Shown: piece after piece, positions 43,359 through 51,306 of the stretch
How the letters are laid out: each line of letters begins with the position of its first letter
Numbering within the stretch: position 1 is the stretch's first letter
Assembly (NCBI RefSeq): GCF_001645385.1
Contig: NZ_LVHI01000019.1
Location: 14,522 to 77,451, forward strand
Length of the DNA stretch: 62,930 nucleotides
Source of the DNA: Rhodococcoides kyotonense
GTDB lineage: Bacteria > Actinomycetota > Actinomycetes > Mycobacteriales > Mycobacteriaceae
Direction of reading: 5' to 3'
The notes under the pieces: model-generated
What the model was told of the DNA's origin: nothing
Database searches by the model: none
What the model saw: the letters and a program-made list of their open reading frames with translations, nothing else
Program-made: the position numbers and the translations under genes

Positions 43359-44404
43359 AAGTCGAGGTGCTTCTGCGCCGCAGCGTCCCAAGTGAGACTC
43401 CGGGCGAGTAACCGCCCAGCCTGCGAGTCACGCGGCCCATCCAGTACTGCTGCGAGCTGATCGGCCATCGACTTCGGTTCCGACGCATACGTGACCGCGT
43501 CGCCGAACACCTCGCGCAACACCGGCAGATCCCGTGCGACGACGGGAATCCCGGCTGCGAGCGCTTCCATCGCGGCGAGTCCGAACCCCTCCTTCGTCGA
43601 GAAGAACGGCAGCACCGACGCCTGTGCGACGAGGTGCGGTAGTTCGTCGTCGTCGACGGTTCCGAGGATGATGGGCTCGATGCCTAACTGCGCTGCGTAC
43701 GAGTCGAATCGACGACGGTAGTCGCGGTAGTCGAACAGCGTCTCCCCGCCGGCGAAGACGAGAGACAGGTCGGGACGATTCAGGCGGGCGAACGCGTCGA
43801 GCAGGTCGATCGATCCCTTGCGCGGCTCGATACCGCCGACCGCGAGCACGTAACGGCCGAGCTTCTGCTGCCACTCGGTGCCGCCCGACGCCGCCGCTGC
43901 TTCGAACCGCCCCGCGTCGACACCGTTCGGGATGACCGTCGGCTCGACGCCCCACCCCCGGTGGACCTCCTCGGCCACCGCTGCCGAGACACAGATGCGG
44001 GCGTACGGTTCGACGACGGCACGTTCGTGGCATGCCGCCAGCGCGGGCGTCGTGAACGTGTCGAGGTGGTGAATGGTCCGGATGCACGGCCCGACGGCGT
44101 TGGCAGAGATACAGTCCTGCGCGTGCACGATGTCGTAATCGGAGTTCGAGAACGCCTGTCCCAGAACATCGATCGACCGCAGAATACGGTCACCGACGGA
44201 CTCGTCGTCTCGCGCCTCGAACGGAACCATCCTGATCGAGACCGACGGGTCGACCCGCCGGAAGAACGCGTTGTCGCCGCCGCGTCCGAGGGACCAGACC
44301 GTCACGTCGACACCGGTGCGCGCCAACGCTTCCGCAAGGTGCAACGTGTGCACCACGCCTCCGCGGGGTTTCGACGAGTACGTGAGCAGTGCTAATCGGG
44401 TCAT
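43325..44404 (-). CDS. MSMEG_0565-type glycosyltransferase (Nit1C cluster)
   Basis: 359 residues, GT-B fold, family 4-like. N-terminus ALLTYSSKPRGGVVHTLHLAEAL, donor-site region VLAVGGIEPRKGSIDLLDAFARL, and STKEGFGLAAMEALAAGIPVVARDLPVLREV with the EGFGLAAMEA motif that contacts the nucleotide sugar. This family is a standard last member of the Nit1C gene cluster. Its start (ATG 44404) is embedded in a tandem repeat, with GGAG 8 bases upstream supplied by the repeat, and overlaps the stop of a 12-codon leader ORF (44401-44439). Ends within the convergent cyclase gene. Confidence 0.85.
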   Translation of the reverse strand: MTRLALLTYSSKPRGGVVHTLHLAEALARTGVDVTVWSLGRGGDNAFFRRVDPSVSIRMVPFEARDDESVGDRILRSIDVLGQAFSNSDYDIVHAQDCISANAVGPCIRTIHHLDTFTTPALAACHERAVVEPYARICVSAAVAEEVHRGWGVEPTVIPNGVDAGRFEAAAASGGTEWQQKLGRYVLAVGGIEPRKGSIDLLDAFARLNRPDLSLVFAGGETLFDYRDYRRRFDSYAAQLGIEPIILGTVDDDELPHLVAQASVLPFFSTKEGFGLAAMEALAAGIPVVARDLPVLREVFGDAVTYASEPKSMADQLAAVLDGPRDSQAGRLLARSLTWDAAAQKHLDFYRSFLLRRNA

Positions 44405-44457
44405 TCCGCAGGCTCCACTCCCAGGGCTATTCGGGTCATTCCGCAGGCTCCACTCCC
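44398..44457. repeat. Tandem copies of family B repeat at the glycosyltransferase start
   Basis: Two exact 25-base copies (44398-44422 and 44433-44457), 35 bases apart. Read on the minus strand each begins GGGAGTGGAGCCTGC and ends GGAATGACCC. It is the same family as 32611-32673. Here each copy carries a GGAG and an ATG 8 bases apart, that is a complete translation start. Confidence 0.8.
44401..44439 (-). CDS. 12-codon leader ORF overlapping the glycosyltransferase start
   Basis: Reads MTRIALGVEPAE then TGA. It starts at the ATG of the upstream repeat copy (44439), preceded by GGAG, and its TGA (44403-44401) overlaps the glycosyltransferase ATG as ATGA. The first five residues MTRIA mirror the glycosyltransferase start MTRLA, showing it arose when the translation start was duplicated. 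Expression would couple or dampen translation of the glycosyltransferase. There is no direct evidence that it is translated. Confidence 0.45.
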   Translation of the reverse strand: MTRIALGVEPAE

Positions 44458-44467
44458 AGGGCAACTC

Positions 44468-45304
44468 TCATGTCGACGCGCCCCCGTACGCATCCACCCG
44501 GCGCTCCTTCAGGTGATGCAGCACCCGACGGGCACGATCGACCTCGGCGTCGACGTCGATGTCGCACACCGCAAGTCCGCCCTTGGACCATGTCTTCGCG
44601 AGGACGTCACCACCCGGGCCGACGATCTTCGCCTGCCCCAGGAACCGCAACGACCCCATCACACCCGTCTGGTTCGACGACACCAGCACGACCTGGTTCT
44701 CGGCCGCGCGGGCCGCGTCGTACAGGTCGAAGAGGCGGGACTGGCGGTCGTTCGGCAGACTCGACGCCCGGTCGGTCACGCTCGCCGGCCACGCGGACAA
44801 CGCTGCGATGATGCGAGCACCGTCCAATGCAAGTGCCCGAGCGGATTCCGGAAACGTCTTGTCGTAGTCGATGAGCATGCCCATGCGACCGACAGGGGTG
44901 TCGAAGGCCTCGAAGCGATCGCCCGCCGCATACGCCAGCGACTCACCCACGGGCTGATGGACCTTGCGGTGACTGCCGAGCACACCGTCACCCGTCAGAC
45001 ACGCAGCAGCGTTGTAGCGCAACCCGTTCGACAGTTCGGTGTATCCGATGCAAACCGTGAGGTCACCGGCCGCTGCCATGATCGCCCCGATCTCCGGGCC
45101 GTCGATGTCGAGCGTCGGCGGAAGCTCGGACACGTCCGGGTTGCGCAGGCTGTCGATGTATCCACCGAGAGAGGCGTCGGGCAGCACGAGCAGGTCGATT
45201 CCGTCGCGCTTCGCGCTCTCGACGATCGTCGTGATCTTCGAGACCGCGCGAGGCACATCGCGACCGAAATGTGCTGCCAGAGCGCCTATCCTGATGGACG
45301 TCAC
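44468..45304 (-). CDS. Nitrilase-fold protein lacking catalytic Cys and Glu (MSMEG_0566-like)
   Basis: 278 residues, carbon-nitrogen hydrolase fold. Aligned with its neighbour at 46848, the catalytic Glu motif reads LPDASLGGY (Glu to Asp), Lys is kept in HRKVHQPVGESLAY, and the nucleophile motif reads GMLIDYDKTFPE, with Asp at residue 146 where Cys is expected (codon GAC). Without the thiol it cannot act as a normal nitrilase, so a structural, regulatory or different hydrolytic role is likely. The GTG start is 4 bases after the flavoprotein stop. Same operon as the other Nit1C genes. Confidence 0.85.
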   Translation of the reverse strand: MTSIRIGALAAHFGRDVPRAVSKITTIVESAKRDGIDLLVLPDASLGGYIDSLRNPDVSELPPTLDIDGPEIGAIMAAAGDLTVCIGYTELSNGLRYNAAACLTGDGVLGSHRKVHQPVGESLAYAAGDRFEAFDTPVGRMGMLIDYDKTFPESARALALDGARIIAALSAWPASVTDRASSLPNDRQSRLFDLYDAARAAENQVVLVSSNQTGVMGSLRFLGQAKIVGPGGDVLAKTWSKGGLAVCDIDVDAEVDRARRVLHHLKERRVDAYGGAST

Positions 45305-45308
45305 CGAG

Positions 45309-46565
45309 CTACACCATCGACTTGTCCGGTTGTGCCGCACTGATTTCCAGACCGATCTGATCGGCCAGGAACTCGGCATCACGCGCGACGGCCGCGAACC
45401 GACCCGATCCCCACGTGTGCTGCCACGGGAGCCCGAGGAAGTAGAGGCCACGCACCGCGCTGACGCCACGATTGTGCGTGGGATGCCCCTTGCCGTCGAA
45501 CGCACCGACCTCGAGCCAGCGGTAGTCGGTACGGAAGCCGACGGACCAGACGACGGCAGTGATATCCGCGTCGGCCAGATCGAGTTCGGTGGTCTCGACC
45601 TCCGGACGCCATACCGGCGTGTATCGCTCTTCGGTGGGCGCGGAGATGCCCTCACGCGCGATGTACGCGTCGATGTTGTCCTTGATGCTCTCGGCCACGG
45701 CGTCGGCCGCGTCGAGCGACGCCTCCAGCGTCGGCGCGAACTGCAGGACACCGTCGTCGACGCCGAGAAGCCTGCCGTACAGCTGCATGCCCTCGGTCGC
45801 GAACGCACGCAGGTCGATGTCGCGACCACCGTCGCGACCCGTCACGTAGTGGTTCGTGTTCTCGCGTTTGCCGACGCCACCGGGCTGATCCTCGATGGAG
45901 ACATCATAGATGCCCATGTCGTGCAGCCACGCGACACAATCACGGCCACGATAGAAGCGTGCGACGCGTGGCGCGGTACCGGCAACGAGGTGCACGCGGC
46001 GACCGTCGAGATGCAGGTCCTCGGCGATCTGGGCGCCGGACTGTCCGGTGCCGACGACGAGTACGTCGCCGTCGGGGAACTGGTGCGAACCCCGATACTG
46101 CGACGAGTGGATCTGAAGGACGTCCTTCGGGAGCTTTTCGGCGAACCGCGGAATGGTCGGGACGTGGTATCCGCCGATGGCGACGACGATCTGGTCCGCG
46201 TGCATCGGCCCCGCGGTGGTCTCGATGTCGAAGCCACCCCCGATTCCCTGCCGCGTCGACGTGACGGTGACGTGCTCACGGACGGGGGCGTCGAAACTTC
46301 GTGCATACCGCCGGACGAAGTCGTACACCTCGTCACGCTTCATGAAACCGTCGGGATCGTCACCGTCGTACGAGAACCCGGGGAGCACGCACTGCCAGTT
46401 GGGTGTCACGAGCGTGAAGTTGTCCCAGCGGGAATCCTTCCACTCGTGTGCGATCGTATTCGCCTCCAGCACAACGTGTTCGATTCCGCGCTGTGTCAGG
46501 TGCCAGCTGATGGACAGACCGGCCTGCCCACCGCCGACGACGACCACCTCATGTGTCTCTCTCAC
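45309..46565 (-). CDS. MSMEG_0569-type flavin-dependent oxidoreductase (Nit1C cluster)
   Basis: 418 residues. FAD-binding VVVGGGQAGLSISWHL at the N-terminus and NAD(P)-binding VVGTGQSGAQIAEDL near residue 175 mark a class B flavoprotein monooxygenase-like fold; GFRTDYRWLEV and LYFLGLPWQHTWGSGRF complete it. Its reaction in the pathway is unknown; an oxidation feeding the nitrilase is plausible. The GTG start overlaps the MSMEG_0570-type stop by 4 bases. Confidence 0.87.
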   Translation of the reverse strand: MRETHEVVVVGGGQAGLSISWHLTQRGIEHVVLEANTIAHEWKDSRWDNFTLVTPNWQCVLPGFSYDGDDPDGFMKRDEVYDFVRRYARSFDAPVREHVTVTSTRQGIGGGFDIETTAGPMHADQIVVAIGGYHVPTIPRFAEKLPKDVLQIHSSQYRGSHQFPDGDVLVVGTGQSGAQIAEDLHLDGRRVHLVAGTAPRVARFYRGRDCVAWLHDMGIYDVSIEDQPGGVGKRENTNHYVTGRDGGRDIDLRAFATEGMQLYGRLLGVDDGVLQFAPTLEASLDAADAVAESIKDNIDAYIAREGISAPTEERYTPVWRPEVETTELDLADADITAVVWSVGFRTDYRWLEVGAFDGKGHPTHNRGVSAVRGLYFLGLPWQHTWGSGRFAAVARDAEFLADQIGLEISAAQPDKSMV

Positions 46566-46855
46566 AGCAACTCAGCTCCCGTCATACTCAGGATTTTCAC
46601 GGCGCCGCCGTCCGTATATGCGGCACCGACGTCGCGAATTTCCTCCATCTGCTGCGCGGCGGACGTACAGCGCATCCCGAACTTCGCCAGCACGCGATCA
46701 CCGGCCACCGTGAGCGCTTCCGACGTCCGCTCGACGAACTCGTCGACCCGGTACTCCGCGCCTGGTTCGAGGTAGTCGTGCATCACCAACGACGGTGAGT
46801 AGCAGGACTGTTCACGTCCATCCGGCCATCGGACCTGGAATCTCATCTCAGGCAT
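46562..46855 (-). CDS. MSMEG_0570-type nitrogen starvation response protein
   Basis: 97 residues, starting MPEMRFQVRWPDGREQSCYSPSLVMHDY. A small conserved member of the Nit1C cluster with no known activity. The single conserved-looking Cys pair (SCYSPS and RCTS) and the VRWPDG opening are typical. It overlaps the nitrilase gene by 8 bases and the flavoprotein gene by 4. Confidence 0.85.
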   Translation of the reverse strand: MPEMRFQVRWPDGREQSCYSPSLVMHDYLEPGAEYRVDEFVERTSEALTVAGDRVLAKFGMRCTSAAQQMEEIRDVGAAYTDGGAVKILSMTGAELL

Positions 46856-47741
46856 GGACCGGCTCTTTCGTTATCGTCTTGTACACCGACGGACGGCGAT
46901 CGCGGAGGTTGTACATACCGCCTCCGCGCGCCGCACCGAGAAGGCCCTCCACGTCGACAGTTGCCGTTGCCAATCCCGGCTCGACGCCTGTGCCCGCGAG
47001 GATTTCACCGCCCGGCCCGACGATCTTCGCGCTGCACACGAAACGAAGCGAACCGAACGTGCCTGCCTGGTTCGCGGCCACCCAGATCACCTGGTTCTCC
47101 AATGCCCGGGCGCGGTCGTAGATGTCGAAGCGCTGCTTCCAGCGATCGTCCTCCATGTTCGACGTCGTCGCAGTCCGTGCGGTCGGCCAAGCCGAGATGG
47201 AGGTGATGATCTCGGCGCCGTCGAGTGCGAGTTCCCGTGCTGCTTCGGGAAATCCCTTGTCGTAACAGATCTGCATGCCCATGCGTCCGACCGGAGTGTC
47301 GAACGCCTCGTAGGCGTCGCCCGCGTCGTAGCAGAGGTTTTCACCGAGCGGCTGGTGCACCTTGCGGTACGAACCGAGGATGCCGTCGCCGTTCAGTGTC
47401 ACGGCCGCGTTGTAGCGAGTATCGCCGTCCTTCTCGCAGAACCCGAGGGTGACCACCATGTCACCGGCCATGTCGATGACGCGTTTCAACTCGGGACCGT
47501 CGAGTTCCAGTGCGGGCGGCAAGCTTCGGAGCCGACGCTGCCGCGATTCCTCAGACTCGTCCCCGCCCCCGAGACTCGGCAGATACCCACCGAGGCAGGC
47601 CTCGGGAAGTACCAGGAGTTGGCTTCCGCGGTGACGCGCTTCCTCGAGTAGCGCCGCGATGGTGCTGTAGCCCTGTTCCATGTCGCGGCCGAACTCGGCG
47701 GCGGCCACGGAAATCGTGACGGTGTTCGTGTGGATGTTCAT
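46848..47741 (-). CDS. Nitrilase, Nit6803/Nit1C type (catalytic triad intact)
   Basis: 297 residues. Triad: Glu in LPEACLGGY, Lys in YRKVHQPLGENL and Cys159 in GMQICYDKGFPE. This is the signature enzyme of Nit1C clusters, which have been linked to cyanide and nitrile nitrogen assimilation. The start ATG 47741 overlaps the stop of the acetyltransferase-AIR synthase gene by 4 bases. Confidence 0.9.
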   Translation of the reverse strand: MNIHTNTVTISVAAAEFGRDMEQGYSTIAALLEEARHRGSQLLVLPEACLGGYLPSLGGGDESEESRQRRLRSLPPALELDGPELKRVIDMAGDMVVTLGFCEKDGDTRYNAAVTLNGDGILGSYRKVHQPLGENLCYDAGDAYEAFDTPVGRMGMQICYDKGFPEAARELALDGAEIITSISAWPTARTATTSNMEDDRWKQRFDIYDRARALENQVIWVAANQAGTFGSLRFVCSAKIVGPGGEILAGTGVEPGLATATVDVEGLLGAARGGGMYNLRDRRPSVYKTITKEPVHA

Positions 47742-49129
47742 GCTTCTCCCAATCCGGTCACAGTCGATGCGACTGCGCGAGTGGTGATTCCGTCGGGCCA
47801 TCGCAGCGCGACGCCCGGAATGTCGGTGAGCTCTCCGCAGCGAGCGGAGACTGCAGGTCCCGACGACGCGAGCGACGCGTCGGGACGGTCCGCGGTGATC
47901 ATCGCGAACCCTGGAAAGCACGTGATCCATTCGCCCATCGAGGCAGTGGTCGGCGTGGGGATGGAGGCGACATCCAGTACGGCTCCGGTACCGCACGCTT
48001 CGGCGAGCATGCCCGTCGTACCGGCGAGACCGGCCATCGACACGTCCTTGGCCGCCTTGGGTGCGGTGCGGGCGACGAAGGACGCCATCTCGTCGAGCTC
48101 TCCGAACGTGCGTCGCGACGTCGAATCCCATTGCTGTCCCTGATATCCGCGACGCCATCCGCCCTCGATGTCCGCGGTCAGGGTGAGGACGTCGCCGGCA
48201 GCAGCACCGCCGGCGCGGACCGGCGACGGCGTGCTGCCGAGCGCCGTGACCGACAGGGACGACGGAACCCCGACCTGGGTGTGGCCACCGAGCACCGGAA
48301 CCCGCCACGCCTGCGACGCATCGGCAAGACCCCGGATGATGCGCGTGAGCCTGGACTGTGTGGGCGCTCCGACCGAGTCGAGCATGCCGACGGCTCGGGC
48401 ACCCATGGCCGACAGATCGTTCAAGTTGACGAGCGCCGCACACCATCCGGCCCACTCGGGATCCCGATCGACCATCGACGGGATGATCGCGTCACATGCG
48501 GCGATGACGTCGCTTCCGGGCACCGGGACCCCGTCGTCTCCGCGAAAGCCTCTGGCGCCCAGCCCCAGTGGCTGCGCCTTCAGGGGCGCAAGTACCCCCG
48601 CGAGCATGGCCTTGGTCGCCGACACCAGTCGTTCGATCCGGTCGATCGGCCAGTTCATCGAGACGTGCGGTGCACCGTGGATGTCGAGGTCGCCGCGCCG
48701 GACCCAGCCGAGCCTGGTGAACAGCTTCTCGTGCTGTCTCTGGACCGTCGCGTCGAATCTCAGGACGCCGTGGCTCTCGGCGTGCGCACACGCCGCTCGG
48801 ACCAATGCAGGTCCGACGCCGGATGCGCGGGCGTCGGACGAGACGACGAGACGACTGCCTGCCCACCATCCCAGATCCCGTGCCGTGCAGGGCGCAAGGC
48901 GGACACCACCCAGGACGATGCCGTCGGCGCTGCGGGCGATCAGGACGACGGTACGCGGGTCGTCGTCGACGTCGTCGTGATCCGAACCCGTGAACAGACC
49001 CTGCTCGGTGACGAAGATGTCGCGTCTGAGGCGTCGATACGCGTCGAGTTCGGTTGCGCCACCGCATTCGTGGATCAGGAACGGGGCCTGCGACGTCGCG
49101 ACCGCGGTCCCGGCCAAGTCGGTGTACAT
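47738..49129 (-). CDS. MSMEG_0567-type fused GNAT acetyltransferase / AIR-synthase-like protein
   Basis: 463 residues. Residues 1-165 are a GNAT domain (LDAYRRLRRDIFVTEQGLF, SRLVVSSDARASGVGPALVRAAC as the acetyl-CoA loop). Residues 190-463 are like PurM-type AIR synthase and selenophosphate synthetase (LGARGFRGDDGVPVPGSDVIAACD, VPVLGGHTQVGVPSSLSVTALG, KDVSMAGLAGTTGMLAEACGTGAVLD), a fold that activates oxygens with ATP. In cyanobacteria the two halves are separate genes. The ATG overlaps the radical SAM stop (TGATG). Confidence 0.87.
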   Translation of the reverse strand: MYTDLAGTAVATSQAPFLIHECGGATELDAYRRLRRDIFVTEQGLFTGSDHDDVDDDPRTVVLIARSADGIVLGGVRLAPCTARDLGWWAGSRLVVSSDARASGVGPALVRAACAHAESHGVLRFDATVQRQHEKLFTRLGWVRRGDLDIHGAPHVSMNWPIDRIERLVSATKAMLAGVLAPLKAQPLGLGARGFRGDDGVPVPGSDVIAACDAIIPSMVDRDPEWAGWCAALVNLNDLSAMGARAVGMLDSVGAPTQSRLTRIIRGLADASQAWRVPVLGGHTQVGVPSSLSVTALGSTPSPVRAGGAAAGDVLTLTADIEGGWRRGYQGQQWDSTSRRTFGELDEMASFVARTAPKAAKDVSMAGLAGTTGMLAEACGTGAVLDVASIPTPTTASMGEWITCFPGFAMITADRPDASLASSGPAVSARCGELTDIPGVALRWPDGITTRAVASTVTGLGEA

Positions 49130-50184
49130 CAGCCACCCGCATTCTGGAGAACACTGCAGGCACCGCACGCAGCACAGCCTGCCTTCTGGTCCGTACCGAG
49201 CATCGACGCGGCCTGAAGTTCCTTGGCGACGCGGCGCGTCACGTCTTCCAACACGTCACGGTTCGGTGCGACCGCACGGTCGACGTCGACGGCCAACGTT
49301 CCTGCGAGCGGCCGGAACGGAACGACGAACGGGTAGACACCCATCTCGATGAGTTCGGCTGCACCCGAAACCAATTCGTCCGGGTCCTCGCCGAGGCCCA
49401 CGAGAAGGTAGGTCGACACCTGGTTTCGTCCGAACACGCGGACGGCTTCGGCCCATGCCGCCCGGTATTCGTCCATCGGGACTGTTGCTTTGCCCGGCAT
49501 CCACTTTCGGCGAACGTCGTCGTCCAGCGATTCGACGTGGATCCCGATGGATTCGGCACCCGCGTCGTGCAGATCGGTGATGGTTTGCAGATCGCCGGGT
49601 GGCTCGCACTGCACCTGGATGGGCAGATCGGGAACAGCTGCCTTGATCGCTGCGACACAACGCGCAATGTGCCGCGCACCACGGTCTTTCGCCGCCGACG
49701 TGCCGGTCGTGATGACCATCTGGGTGACGCCGTCGAGTCGGACGGCGGCTTCGGCGACCTCGGCCAGCTGCGCCGGCGTCTTGACGGCAATGGTGTCCCC
49801 CGCGTCGAGTGACGCCTCGATGGAGCAGAAGCGGCACCGTTGTTCGGGGTCGTACCGGATGCAGGTCTGCATGACCGTCGTCGCGAGGACGCTGGAGCCG
49901 TGCAGTTTGGCGATCTTCTCGTAGGAAATCCCGTCGGCGGTCTCGAGATCGTAGAATTTCGGCCGGGAGACGGCCTCTATGTCCACTCCGATGTCGTTGC
50001 CGTCGAACAATATTCGGTCTCCGTCGAGAACGTACGGGCTCGACAGGTTTCGAGGGATGGCCGCGCCGAGGCCATCGATTCGGACATGCCCGTCGTCGCT
50101 GGGCCCGGCGCCGGCCGTTCTGTTGACCGGTGGCGTACCTCGAATCCCGAGGAGCGCCAGATCTACTCGCACACCGACAGACAT
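49129..50184 (-). CDS. MSMEG_0568-type radical SAM protein (Nit1C cluster)
   Basis: 351 residues. The cluster motif is CIRYDPEQRCRFC (Cys-x8-Cys-x2-Cys), unlike the canonical Cys-x3-Cys-x2-Cys but characteristic of this subfamily. A C-terminal CAACGAC motif may bind a second iron-sulfur cluster. MVITTGTSAAKDRG and GIHVESLDDDVR lie in the SAM-barrel strands. It probably makes the nitrile or related substrate, or a cofactor, used by the rest of the cluster. It lies 9 bases after the MSMEG_0572-type gene. Confidence 0.88.
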   Translation of the reverse strand: MSVGVRVDLALLGIRGTPPVNRTAGAGPSDDGHVRIDGLGAAIPRNLSSPYVLDGDRILFDGNDIGVDIEAVSRPKFYDLETADGISYEKIAKLHGSSVLATTVMQTCIRYDPEQRCRFCSIEASLDAGDTIAVKTPAQLAEVAEAAVRLDGVTQMVITTGTSAAKDRGARHIARCVAAIKAAVPDLPIQVQCEPPGDLQTITDLHDAGAESIGIHVESLDDDVRRKWMPGKATVPMDEYRAAWAEAVRVFGRNQVSTYLLVGLGEDPDELVSGAAELIEMGVYPFVVPFRPLAGTLAVDVDRAVAPNRDVLEDVTRRVAKELQAASMLGTDQKAGCAACGACSVLQNAGG

Positions 50185-50193
50185 AACAAGCTC

Positions 50194-50718
50194 CTAGACC
50201 ATGTACGTCGAGTTGATGATTGCGCCCTTGCGTGCGTAGTGGATGAGCGCGTCCTGAACGTCGAGCGGATGCGCCGGGATGACGCCCTCGATCAGGTCTT
50301 CTTCGCGGCCACCGTGCAGTGCGAGACCGAAGCGGCAGCAGAACACCGTTCCGCCCTCGGCGATGAACGTCGCGAGCGAGTCGTTGATGTTCTGCTCACC
50401 CGGGAAGCCGGAATCGCCCGTCGTCGGGAATCCCCGTGTCGCAAGGCAATTGATCGCGCCGGGGCCGTAGAAGTACATGGCCGACTCGAAACCCTTGCGC
50501 AGAGCGCGCGTTGCCTGCAGCACGGCGACGAAGCTGACCGACGACTCGTGCGCGATGCCGTGCACCAACGTGAAGTAGCTTTCGCCGTTCTCTGCCTTGT
50601 AGTCCGGGAAGATCTTGGTGGAACCGTAGATGTTGCTGCCCTTGGGCAACGAGGGGTGCGGAATCTCTCCGAGCGACTTCTGGATGTTCTCGGCGATTGT
50701 CTTGTCGATGTCGGACAC
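50194..50718 (-). CDS. MSMEG_0572/Sll0783-type nitrogen starvation response protein
   Basis: 174 residues, first gene of the Nit1C operon. It opens with IQKSLGEIPHPSLPKGSNIYGSTKIFPDYKAENGE and contains FCCRFGLALHGGREEDLIEGVIPAHPLDVQDALIHYARKG; the Cys-Cys pair is typical. The fold resembles DsrE-like proteins (inference). The activity is unknown. The GTG start at 50718 has AGGAG 8 bases upstream. A possible nitrogen-control site is about 90 bases further upstream. Confidence 0.86.
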   Translation of the reverse strand: MSDIDKTIAENIQKSLGEIPHPSLPKGSNIYGSTKIFPDYKAENGESYFTLVHGIAHESSVSFVAVLQATRALRKGFESAMYFYGPGAINCLATRGFPTTGDSGFPGEQNINDSLATFIAEGGTVFCCRFGLALHGGREEDLIEGVIPAHPLDVQDALIHYARKGAIINSTYMV

Positions 50719-50807
50719 TGCGTCGGCTCCTGAGGGTCGTGTGCGTGAGGAGAAGAGGATGGCGTCGGAGGTGCTCCTCGGCCATGTGACCAGTACAGGC
50801 GACATCC

Positions 50808-50823
50808 ATTTCCGAGTGGTCAC
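50808..50823 (-). promoter_or_regulatory. Possible GlnR-type site upstream of the Nit1C operon
   Basis: On the minus strand GTGAC-n6-GAAAT matches the actinobacterial GlnR consensus GTnAC-n6-GnAAC except for the last base, and a GTTAT half-site lies 12 bases before it. Position (about 90 bases before the first Nit1C start) and the nitrogen-starvation nature of the cluster fit, but such degenerate sites occur by chance. Confidence 0.25.
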
Positions 50824-50925
50824 GCCCGGAATAACGCACTGTTTCGAAGGCCTCACCGCTGGGGCGACGCGCACCCCGATACCCTGGGATGCGTCCACAC
50901 CACCCGAGGCCACCGAGAGGTAACG

Positions 50926-51306
50926 ATGATCGGCGCCGTCACCGGCTTGCTGTACGTGATGTCACTGGCCGTCGGCCTCTGGGTTCTCGTCAAGCTCGTG
51001 CTGGGCAAGCCGGTGCTCCTGAAGAACGCATCGGACCGCGCGTTGTTCTGGGCGATCTCCGCAACCGAGGCCGTCGTCCTGCTCCAGGCGATCATCGGAT
51101 TCGTCATGATGTTCACCTCGGACCGCGACATTCACCGGTTGACGTTCGGCGCGTACCTGATCGGATTGCTCCTGCTGCTGCCGATCGGTACGTGGTGGTC
51201 ACTGGGTGATCGTTCACGCGGCGGCACCGCAGTGCTGCTCGTCGCCGTCACCACCCTCGCAGCGATGGTGCTGCGTCTCAGCCAGATATGGGCCGGATAT
51301 GCCTGA
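50926..51306 (+). CDS. Small four-span membrane protein
   Basis: 126 residues with four hydrophobic segments and short loops (KPVLLKNASDRALFW, SDRDIHRLTFG, GDRSRGG). No family recognised; similar paired genes occur in other Rhodococcus. GAGGTAAC precedes the ATG. It is divergent from the Nit1C operon and overlaps the following gene by 8 bases, so the two are probably partners. Confidence 0.7.
   Translation: MIGAVTGLLYVMSLAVGLWVLVKLVLGKPVLLKNASDRALFWAISATEAVVLLQAIIGFVMMFTSDRDIHRLTFGAYLIGLLLLLPIGTWWSLGDRSRGGTAVLLVAVTTLAAMVLRLSQIWAGYA

Noticed and set aside
45039..46775. 578-codon open frame on the plus strand opposite the Nit1C flavoprotein
   Set aside because: Shadow frame of well-supported, tightly packed minus-strand genes; no domain features or ribosome site.
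43325..50718. Treating the Nit1C operon as a wholly undescribed system
   Set aside because: The gene set matches a known conserved cluster (MSMEG_0565-0572 and Sll0783-0788 types). Only the inactive nitrilase paralogue, the leader ORF and the unknown product are kept as findings.
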